Shown here piece after piece: positions 21,700 to 29,400 of a stretch of DNA of 31,187 nucleotides. The DNA is from Planctomycetota bacterium. GTDB taxonomy: Bacteria > Planctomycetota > Planctomycetia > Pirellulales > Thermoguttaceae. The stretch's first letter is position 1; each line of letters begins with the position of its first letter. The DNA lies in the NCBI GenBank assembly GCA_021784975.1, contig JAJYGU010000419.1, forward strand, positions 1 to 31,187. The letters are read 5' to 3'. Made by a program: the position numbers and the translations under genes. A model generated the notes under the pieces. The model was not told where the DNA came from, ran no database searches, and worked only from the letters and a program-made list of their open reading frames with translations.

Positions 21700-21711
21700 A
21701 CGAGAGGCAAC

Positions 21712-22755
21712 ATGACTGATTTAGCTTTGCCGGAAATCATTGCCGATGTCGAGCAACTGGAAGAGTTGCTGAGCCGGCCGACGGCGGCGGTGGTGGAGGC
21801 CCTGTCGCGCATCGAAGGCGACATCCTGGTGCTGGGCGTGGCCGGCAAGATGGGGCCGACGCTTGCCCGCATGGCGCGAAGGGCGAGCGATGCCGCCGGC
21901 GGTCGGCGTCGGATCATTGGAGTCAGCCGCTTCTCACATGCGGAAGTTCGCCGCCGCCTCGAATCGCAGGGCATCGAGGCCATCCAAGGTGATCTCTTGG
22001 ATCCCGATTTCCTCGACTGCCTGCCCCAGGCCCCAAATGTGATTTCCATGACGGCGATGAAGTTTGGCGCCACCGGCCGAGAGCCGGCGACCTGGGCGGT
22101 GAACACTCATCTGCCGGCGCTGGTGTGCCGCAAGTTTCACCGCAGCCGATTGTTGGTCTTTTCGACGGGCAATGTCTACGGGACGGTTCCCGTGGGTAGC
22201 GGTGGTTCCCGCGAAACCGACCCGCCCGATCCTCGCGGCGAGTACGCCATGAGTTGCCTGGGTCGCGAGCGGCTGATCGAGTATTTCAGCCAGACGCTTG
22301 GCGTCCCGGCAGTCTTGATCCGCTTGAACTACGCCGTGGAAATGCGCTACGGAGTGCTCGTCGATCTGGCTCAAAAAGTGTACGGTGGGCAGACGGTCGA
22401 TCTGACGATGGGCTACTTCAACACCATTTGGCAGGGCGAGGCGAACGCGCGGGCGTTGTGCGCCTTGCCCGACGCGTCCAGTCCACCGCTGATCCTGAAC
22501 GTCACCGGCCCGGAATGTTTGAAGGTCCGCGACGTTTGCCGGCAATTCGCCGAGCGAATGGGCAAATCGGTGCACTTCAGCGGCGTCGAGGCGGGCGATG
22601 CCCTATTAAGCAACGCGGACGAGGCCCAACGACGCTACGGGCCGATCCACATCAGCAGCGATCAAATGATCGGCTGGATCGCCCATTGGGTAACCCACCG
22701 CGGCCCCACGCTCGGCAAACCGACCCGTTTTCAGGTCCGCGACGGAAAGTTCTGA
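21712..22755 (+). CDS. NAD-dependent epimerase/dehydratase (extended SDR) family protein
   Basis: A 347-residue Rossmann-fold protein. The dinucleotide loop is VLGVAGKMGP (about 40-49), a variant of GxxGxxG. Strand ends such as VFSTGNVYG match extended short-chain dehydrogenases. The active-site position reads EYAMSCLGRERL: Tyr178 is kept but Cys182 stands where YxxxK needs Lys, so ordinary dehydrogenase chemistry is doubtful. The C-terminal part (LNVTGPECLKVRDVCRQFAE) is typical of the family's substrate domain. GAGAGGC ahead of the ATG at 21712 is the ribosome binding site. It is followed after 4 bases by a DHDPS-family gene, so the two probably act in one pathway. Confidence 0.85.
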   Translation: MTDLALPEIIADVEQLEELLSRPTAAVVEALSRIEGDILVLGVAGKMGPTLARMARRASDAAGGRRRIIGVSRFSHAEVRRRLESQGIEAIQGDLLDPDFLDCLPQAPNVISMTAMKFGATGREPATWAVNTHLPALVCRKFHRSRLLVFSTGNVYGTVPVGSGGSRETDPPDPRGEYAMSCLGRERLIEYFSQTLGVPAVLIRLNYAVEMRYGVLVDLAQKVYGGQTVDLTMGYFNTIWQGEANARALCALPDASSPPLILNVTGPECLKVRDVCRQFAERMGKSVHFSGVEAGDALLSNADEAQRRYGPIHISSDQMIGWIAHWVTHRGPTLGKPTRFQVRDGKF

Positions 22756-22759
22756 GATC

Positions 22760-23896
22760 ATGCTCGACCCTGAAATCCACAAAATCCTCCAACAAGGCAT
22801 CGTCATCCCCGCCCATCCGCTGGCCCTCGACGCCAATCGCCGACTCGATGAGCGCCGGCAGCGGGCGTTGAGCCGCTACTACATCGCCGCCGGCGCCGGC
22901 GGACTGGCAGTCGGCGTCCACACCACGCAATTCGCCATCCGCGACCCCATCATCGGGCTGTTTCGAGCGGTGCTGACCATCGCCGCCGAAGAAATGGATC
23001 GGGCCGACGGTCCCTTGGTGCGGATTGCCGGGATTTGCGGCCAGACCGCCCAGGCGGTGGCCGAAGCCGAGTTGATCCGCGATCTGGGCTATCACGCCGG
23101 CCTGCTCAGTCTGGCGGCGATGCGTGAAGCCGACGACCACCAGCTCATTACGCATTGTCGCACCGTGGCCAAAATCATTCCCGTGGTGGGCTTTTACCTT
23201 CAGCCGGCCGTCGGTGGGCGAATTTTGTCGTACCGTTTCTGGCGTCGTTTCGTTGAGATCGAAAACGTGGTAGCCATTAAGATTGCCCCGTTCAATCGCT
23301 ACCAGACGATCGACACCATCCGCGCCGTCGCCGAATCCGGCCGCGAGGATATAGCCCTTTACACTGGCAACGACGACAACATCGTGATGGACCTGCTCAC
23401 GCCCTACCGCTTTACGGTCGGCGGCCGCAGCGTGGAACGGCGGATGGTCGGCGGGCTGTTGGGCCACTGGGCGGTGTGGACGCGGTCTGCCGTCGAACTG
23501 TTGCACGAGTGCCATCGCCTGGTCGCCAAGCGGGGACTGTCCCGATATTTGGGGCGGGCACCACGCGGCAGCGTGGTCGCCCCAAAAATGGGACTGTCCC
23601 CTTCTGCGCTAGATGCGGGCGACACAATTCCCGCCGAAATGCTGCGGCGGAGCATCGAAATCACCGACGCCAACGCGGCCCTGTTCGACGCTGCCAACGG
23701 CTTTGCCGGCTGCATCGCCGGGCTGCACGAAATCCTCCGCCGCCAAGGACTTTTCGAGGGCATCTGGTGCCTGAACCGCAGCGAAGGCCTCAGCCCCGGC
23801 CAGATCGGAGAGATTGACCGAGTGTGCTCCGCTTACCCGCACCTCAATGACGACCGGTTCGTGGCCGAACATCGCGACGAGTGGCTGCAAGCCTAA
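22760..23896 (+). CDS. Dihydrodipicolinate synthase (DapA) family lyase
   Basis: A 378-residue member of the class I pyruvate-dependent aldolase family. The Schiff-base Lys is K174 in VVAIKIAPFN and the catalytic Tyr is Y146 in VVGFYLQPA. The substrate-binding GTG/GTT motif near the N-terminus of true DapA is not seen (GVHTTQF stands there), so lysine synthesis is unlikely and another 2-keto-acid aldol or dehydratase reaction is more probable. It is longer than DapA (about 290-300 residues), partly because a palindromic repeat is translated at about residues 258-283 between two C-terminal helices. It lies 4 bases after the epimerase-like gene. Confidence 0.85.
   Translation: MLDPEIHKILQQGIVIPAHPLALDANRRLDERRQRALSRYYIAAGAGGLAVGVHTTQFAIRDPIIGLFRAVLTIAAEEMDRADGPLVRIAGICGQTAQAVAEAELIRDLGYHAGLLSLAAMREADDHQLITHCRTVAKIIPVVGFYLQPAVGGRILSYRFWRRFVEIENVVAIKIAPFNRYQTIDTIRAVAESGREDIALYTGNDDNIVMDLLTPYRFTVGGRSVERRMVGGLLGHWAVWTRSAVELLHECHRLVAKRGLSRYLGRAPRGSVVAPKMGLSPSALDAGDTIPAEMLRRSIEITDANAALFDAANGFAGCIAGLHEILRRQGLFEGIWCLNRSEGLSPGQIGEIDRVCSAYPHLNDDRFVAEHRDEWLQA
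23532..23609 (+). repeat. Nested palindromic element, copy F (long form, in coding sequence)
   Basis: 70-bp core (23532-23601) plus tail TTCTGCGC (23602-23609), 78 bp or 26 codons. Arms ATATTTGGGGC/GCCCCAAAAAT enclose an apical hairpin ACCACGC-GGCA-GCGTGGT. The arms carry matching GGGGC/GCCCC changes compared with GTGGC/GCCAC in other copies. Translated as GLSRYLGR...PKMGLSPSA. The apical module has the same strand sense as in copy A although the outer ends are reversed. Confidence 0.92.
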
Positions 23897-23897
23897 C

Positions 23898-25181
23898 TCA
23901 CCCGCCCCCCAGCGTCTTGCGGCCCTTTTTGACGGCCTCGTGGCGGGCCTCGGCGGTCATCTGGAACACCGTCTCCCACAGGGCCTCGTCGGCCGGCGTC
24001 CACTGGCACTTGCGGCGGCCCATGGCGATCTTGGCGGTTTGGTAGAGCATCTTTCTGCCGAACCCTTTGGTCACCGCCCCTTCCAGGAACCAGGCGAACG
24101 AGGGAATGAACTTCGGCAGCAGCTTGCCGTGGGTGGCGATCAGGGCCATGGCCCCCACGCAGGCCCCCGTGTTCATGAGCACGCCGATCGAGGTCTTGGT
24201 GTGGTCGCCGATCAGCGCCCCCACCTTGGTCGAGCCGGTGCTGATGGGCGTCTTGCCGTCGAGGATCACCGACACGCTGGAGTAGTCGTTCTTCAAGTCG
24301 CTGTTGGTGGTCAAGGCGCCGAGGTTCACCCACTCGCCCACGTAGGCATGGCCCAAGAAGCCGTCGTGATACTTGTTCGAGTAACCTTGGATGATAGATT
24401 CCTCGACCTCGCCGCCCACGCGGCACATCGGGCCGATCGAGTTCCCTTCGCGGCATTTCGTGCCCAGCAGGATCGAGCGTTTGCCGACGTAGCACGGCCC
24501 CTCGATACGCGTGAAGGGATGCACCTCGACGCCTTCGTCCAGATACACCGGACCGTGCTCGGCATCGATAACGACCATCGGGTGGACGATGGCTCCGCGG
24601 GCGACGTACACGTCTTTCTTGCTGCCGCGGATGGCGTTGGGCTCTTCCACCGTGCCCTCGATCCCATTGCGGCCGGCGGTGACAAAGTCAGCCGCCAGTT
24701 GCGCCGGGCTGGCCAGGATCAGGTCCCAGGTGTAGTTCCACGCAGCCACGGCTTCTTCGGCCGGCGGCAGGGCCGCCTTGGCGGATTCCAAAAGGGCATC
24801 GATGGAATCGGTCTTCAGCTTGGACAGGTCGCCCTTGGCAATCCGTGCGAAAAACACATTGCCCTCGGCGTCGGCGGCCACCTGGCTGGGGCCGGTCGGA
24901 GCGACCGCGAACTCGGCCGCTTTGACCCGGCCGTTGACCAGCAGCAGATCGTCGCCCTTGAGCGTATTGAGGTCGTTGACCGGGCGGCTGGTCTTCGCGC
25001 GGTATACCTCGGCCATGTACGGCGGCACGAAGCAGGCCACCTCGGTCGCCCCCACCTTGGCGATCAGCTTCTCGGCCAGCGAGGTCATGCCGCAGCGCAG
25101 CTCGAAAATCGGCCGGCTCAGGGCCAGCGGATAGAAGTTGAGCCGCTGCGGGGTCAAGCAATCAAAGAGGATCAATCGCAT
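23898..25181 (-). CDS. GlmU-like putative sugar nucleotidyltransferase/acyltransferase
   Basis: A 427-residue protein with a reduced nucleotidyltransferase-like N-terminus (LILFD..., then LSRPIFELRCGMTSLAEKL, about 21-39) and a C-terminal left-handed beta-helix of hexapeptide repeats (about 175-370; VYVARGAIVHPMVVID, GPCYVGKRSILLGTKC). This matches the GlmU-like family found in Bacteroidetes and planctomycetes, thought to act in UDP-amino-sugar synthesis. The classical LxxGxGTRM loop of GlmU is absent at the N-terminus. ATG at 25181 is the start, with GGAG about 8 bases upstream. It follows nagB in the same direction, linking it to glucosamine metabolism. It ends 1 base from the convergent DHDPS-family gene. 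Confidence 0.85.
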   Translation of the reverse strand: MRLILFDCLTPQRLNFYPLALSRPIFELRCGMTSLAEKLIAKVGATEVACFVPPYMAEVYRAKTSRPVNDLNTLKGDDLLLVNGRVKAAEFAVAPTGPSQVAADAEGNVFFARIAKGDLSKLKTDSIDALLESAKAALPPAEEAVAAWNYTWDLILASPAQLAADFVTAGRNGIEGTVEEPNAIRGSKKDVYVARGAIVHPMVVIDAEHGPVYLDEGVEVHPFTRIEGPCYVGKRSILLGTKCREGNSIGPMCRVGGEVEESIIQGYSNKYHDGFLGHAYVGEWVNLGALTTNSDLKNDYSSVSVILDGKTPISTGSTKVGALIGDHTKTSIGVLMNTGACVGAMALIATHGKLLPKFIPSFAWFLEGAVTKGFGRKMLYQTAKIAMGRRKCQWTPADEALWETVFQMTAEARHEAVKKGRKTLGGG

Positions 25182-25194
25182 CGGGTTCTCCAAG

Positions 25195-25240
25195 GGGGAC
25201 AGTCCCCATTTTTCGTCGCACGAAAAAGGCGACAGTCCCC
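25195..25240 (-). repeat. Nested palindromic element, copy G (degenerate short form, intergenic)
   Basis: 46 bp from GGGGACAGTCCCC to GCGACAGTCCCC with centre ATTTTTCGTCGCACGAAAAA. The GTGGC/GCCAC part of the arms is lost and replaced by a TTTTTCGT/ACGAAAAA stem, so the hairpin survives. It lies in the 69-base gap between nagB and the GlmU-like gene. Confidence 0.85.
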
Positions 25241-25250
25241 GCGCTTGGCC

Positions 25251-26027
25251 TTAGGGCGCGTCCGGCATCTTCGCCTGGATCCACTGGTAGTAGTCGAGCA
25301 TCTTCAGTTCGCTGGCGGCCCCGCGGTCGACGATGCACATCGCGTCGCGGTGCAGTTGCAGGGCGCTGGCGGTAATCATGCTGGTCACCGGGCCCTCCAC
25401 CGCCGCCGCTACCGCGGCCGCCTTCTTCTGGCCGTTGGCCAGCAGGATGATCTTGCGGGCCTCCAGGATCGTGCCCACGCCCATGGTGATGGCGTAGATC
25501 GGCACCTGGTCCAGCGAGTCGAAGAAGCGGGCATTGTCTTCGATGGTCTGCCGGGCCAGGGTCTTGATGCGGGTCCGCGAGCCCAGCGAGCTGCTCGGCT
25601 CGTTGAAGGCGATATGGCCGTCGGAGCCGATGCCCAGAATTTGCAGGTCGATGCCGCCGCAATCCTCGATCCGTTTCTCGTACCACTCGCAGAAGGCCTG
25701 GTAGTTGTCGGTGGTGCCGGAGGGGATGTAGATGTTCTGCTTGGCGATGTTGATGTGCTTGAACAGGTTCTCGTGCATGAAGTAGTGGTAACTCTGCGGA
25801 TGCTGCTGCGTGAGTCCCACATACTCGTCCAGGTTGAAGGTGGTCGCTTGCGAGAAATCCAGCCCTTCCTCCTTGTGCATCCGCACCAGTTCCTGGTAGA
25901 GGCCCAGCGGGGTGGAACCGGTAGCCAGGCCGATCACCGCGTCGGGCTTGCTGTTCAACAGCCGAGCCACCACCCGCGCCGCCGTCTTACTCATTTCTTG
26001 AGCCGTCTCGCGCACAATGATTTCCAT
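25251..26027 (-). CDS. nagB: Glucosamine-6-phosphate deaminase
   Basis: A 258-residue NagB, close to the usual 260-270. It converts glucosamine-6-phosphate to fructose-6-phosphate and ammonia in the cytoplasm. Catalytic residues align with E. coli NagB: D67 in FNLDEYVGL (its D72), D136 and H138 in GIGSDGHIAFNEP (its D141, H143) and E143 (its E148). The sugar-phosphate loop is GLATGSTPLGLY (33-44). A GAGGAGAGGG ribosome binding site precedes the ATG. It lies between the acyl carrier protein gene (24-base gap) and the GlmU-like gene, so all three are probably one transcript. Confidence 0.95.
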   Translation of the reverse strand: MEIIVRETAQEMSKTAARVVARLLNSKPDAVIGLATGSTPLGLYQELVRMHKEEGLDFSQATTFNLDEYVGLTQQHPQSYHYFMHENLFKHINIAKQNIYIPSGTTDNYQAFCEWYEKRIEDCGGIDLQILGIGSDGHIAFNEPSSSLGSRTRIKTLARQTIEDNARFFDSLDQVPIYAITMGVGTILEARKIILLANGQKKAAAVAAAVEGPVTSMITASALQLHRDAMCIVDRGAASELKMLDYYQWIQAKMPDAP

Positions 26028-26051
26028 TGAACCCTCTCCTCGGACAAGAGA

Positions 26052-26291
26052 CTAAAGGCTTTTTTCAATAAAGGCGACGGCCGCCCCCACCGTTTCGACC
26101 TGCAAGGCCGCATCCTCGTCCATCTCGATGCCAAACTCGTTCTCAAAGGCGGCCACCAACTCCACCGACTGGGTGCTCTCGGCGCCCAGATCGTAGACGA
26201 AGTGGCTCTGCGGCGTGACCGCTTCCGCCTCCACCCCCAGCACCTGGCAAACCACTTTGACGACTCGCTGCTCAACTTGGCTGTGATCCAT
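26052..26291 (-). CDS. Acyl carrier protein
   Basis: A 79-residue acidic four-helix protein of normal ACP size. The phosphopantetheine attachment site is Ser39 in YDLGAESTQSVELV, where housekeeping ACPs read LGADSLDTVEL; the EST variant suggests a specialised rather than the main fatty-acid ACP. No ketosynthase or acyltransferase gene lies nearby. It is the first gene of the run leading into nagB and the GlmU-like gene, 165 bases downstream of the restriction-modification gene. A link to lipid-A-type or other acylated amino-sugar synthesis is possible but is inference. Confidence 0.9.
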   Translation of the reverse strand: MDHSQVEQRVVKVVCQVLGVEAEAVTPQSHFVYDLGAESTQSVELVAAFENEFGIEMDEDAALQVETVGAAVAFIEKSL

Positions 26292-26456
26292 GACTCGCTC
26301 CGATCAGTAGGAAGATGCCGCTGCCGCGCCGCCGCGAAGCGGCGGTCGGCGGACAATTCCGCGATTTTACCGACTGGAAGACGGTTTGGCTACTAGCCCG
26401 GCGGGCCGCGTGCGGCAGGAATTCCGGGCGAAATGGCCGATCATTTTCAAGACACC

Positions 26457-29400
26457 CTATGCTCGAAACGACATTTCGCCGTACTTGTGGAGGACACGCT
26501 CCGCGATGCTGTAATCGCCTGGAAAGAGGCCCTGCCGCTCATGGATGCCGTTAAAGGTGGATAGGATATACTCGACGTCGCCGCGGCCAATGCCGTAGAG
26601 GTGGAAGAAGGCCGCGTCCAGGTCGGCCATCAGTTCCAGCCGTTCAGCCTCGTCCCACTTGTTCAGCCGCCCGCCGTATTCCTCCTGAAAGCTCCCGCCG
26701 GTAAAGCCGCAGGCGTCGGCCAGCGGCAACATGTCCTCGGCGGTGCAGGTGAGCTTCAACACCCGCTGGCTGATCCACGACTCCAGCGTTGTGCGACGGT
26801 CCCACGGGCAGCGTTTGCTGTAAGCGTCGGGCGGCAACGTGGGCACCTGCTCGACGATGAAGAAGTTCAAATGGATGTTGCTGATCTTCTGACGCATCAC
26901 GAAGTCGTAGACGAAGCTGTTCAGATTAGCCAGCAGACAACACTGACGCAGCGGCGACGTATCGATTAAGATGATCGGCGCGGAGTTCAGAACGCCTGCC
27001 AGCGGCGTCATCGCCGCAATCATCGTGCGTTGGTTGGTTGGGCTGGTGACATCCTTGAAGCACAGAAAATGAGAGGTCTGCTGGTCGATTTGGTTGAGCA
27101 CAACCTCCTGCGCGATCCAGAATCGTGGCATGGCCAATTCTTCCGGGTTCTGGTAACCGACCAACGACCTCTTTGCGGTTTGCCCCTGCCGCACCCAGTT
27201 GGCACGCTCGGTCATGACATCGCCCGCGCGGTGGTCGTAGGCCTGGAGCATTTTGGCTTCGTAGAGCGGCAGATAGACCTTCTTGCCCTTGATCCAGCGA
27301 TTCACTTTCAGCTTGAAACCGTTGGCCTTGAGCACATCGGCCTCGCGGAACAGCTCAGCGTCGTTGGTCTGGTCGAACATCCGCTTGAACTGGATGCCCC
27401 ACGGGTTGCCGGTCGGTCCCTTCCGCATCGCGTCGATCAGCACCGGCACACGGCGGTAGACGGCCTTGGTGATCTCCGCGTCCCGCCGCGATCGGAAGAT
27501 GGGGCACGTCCGCGTGTTGGGATTCAACAGCCGGACGTCGGCGGCGCTTAGGGCAATGTGCCGCTGGCGATCCTCCAGGTCCTCCACCTTGTGGGCAAAA
27601 AAGACAAAATCCGCCTCTGAAGTGGTCGCCCGCTCGCCGCCAAAGTTGAGAATGGAGAACTTGAAGCGATTGTCTATGTCGGGAAAGAACGACTTCAGCC
27701 TATTCTCGAAGTCATATAGCCGGATCAGCCGCTTCGATTCAGCCACCGCCGCGAAGAAATCCTTGGTGGTCATGTCGGAGGCGATGCCTGAGGGGACGAG
27801 CAACCCCACTCGGCCGCTCGGAGCCACCAACTGGTAGGCCAATTCCGCGAACACGGCGTAGGTGTTGATGTCCCCCTTGCCGGTTAGTGGGTATTGCTCG
27901 CTCTCTCGGCAGTAGGTCAACAGTGAATCGGCGTCGACCAACACCTGCTGATAACGCTCATAGAGGACCGGATCGCCAGATTCCAGCTTGGCCACCAGTT
28001 GCCGGCGCTTGGCCGCGTTGGTGGCGGTGGCGATTTCCGGGGCAGACAATGAGAAGAACTCCCGCTCCTGGAGCTTCAGACGCTCCCAGGGCGGATTGCC
28101 GATCACGCAATCGAAGCCGGGCTCGCGGCTGCCCTCACCGAGCCCGTTGCCAGCGCCCCCCTCACCCTGCCCTCTCCCGAAGAAAGAGGGGACGGGATTT
28201 CGCCCTCTCACGGAGGGAGAGGTGAAAACCTCGGGAAACCTCTTACGCCAGTCGAACCCGGCGGGGTGAGCCGCCGGATCGTGGACCAGCGAGTTGCCGT
28301 GGACGATGTTCTCCGACAGCCTTTCCAACAGTTGCCCGCGGGTGGCCGAACGAATCCAGAGGGCCAGTTGGGCGATCTCCACCGCCTCTGGAAAGAGGTC
28401 CACGCCATACAGGTTCTCGCGGAGAATGAAGGCGGGAACTTCTTGGAGGAGTTGCTTGGCGTCCGCCTGGTCCAACTGGTCAAGGTGGCCGATGACCTCG
28501 TGGTAGCGGGCCTCGAGCACGTCGTAGGCCTGGAACAAAAACGCCCCGCTGCCGCAGGCCGGATCGACGATTTTGAGGTCTCGCAAGATGACCAGACATC
28601 GCCGCCAGTATTCGGCCTCATCGGGCGTGCTACCCCGCGTGGCTTCCTCTTCGGGAATCCCCATTGCCACGGCCGCCGCCGCGAACCGCTCGACAATCAA
28701 CTCCTCCACCGTGTAATGCACGATCCGGCTGGTTAGCTCGGTGGGCGTGTAATAGATGCCAAGCCGCTTCCGCCGGGCCGACTGCGGCATCGAGGCATAC
28801 TGCTCGGCCTTTTCGGCGTCGCCGAACAGGCCGGTGGCCTTGAGTTTCTCCAGCTCGGTGATCGACCGCTCGAACAAGTGGCCCAGCACGTCGAGGTTCA
28901 CTTCGTCGGCAAAGTCGTAGTTGCTAATCGAGCGGAAGAAATTCGTCCAGGGGTCGTCGGGCAGCTCCAAGTCGTCAACCGGATGAGGTGCGAACAGCCC
29001 GCCGTTGTACTGCGGAATGCCGTGGGTTTCATTGCCGGTGTCGATGAAGCGGAACAGATTCTTGAAGTTCTGCCAGCGGGGATTGGTCACCGCGTGGAAG
29101 CCGGCCACCGTGTAGGCCTTGGGGATGGTCTTCTCCGGCAACAACTGGCGGTCCTCGCAAAAGGCGATGAACATCACCCGATCGAACAGCCGCTGGGCCA
29201 TTTCCACCGCCTCATCGAGGGGGCGGTTCTGCTTCTTGTGTAGTTCCGTAATCAGCGCGGCCCGATTGTCGGAGTAGGCCTTGTAGAGGTCCTCGCCCAC
29301 TTGCCGCTGCCGCTCGGTCGATCTCCTCAGCAAGACAACGGCCCGAGGGTCCCCGAAATACGACTTTTCGATCAATCCCTGCCGTTGAAACAGCGCGTAA

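Noticed and set aside
3364..25240. CRISPR array reading of the recurrent GGGGACAGTCCC repeats
   Set aside because: Copies are kilobases apart, in both orientations and inside genes; there is no regular spacer spacing and no cas gene.
23814..26030. Long plus-strand open frame (over 730 codons) opposite the GlmU-like and nagB genes
   Set aside because: Antisense to two well-recognised enzymes with intact active-site motifs; its own product has no recognisable domain.
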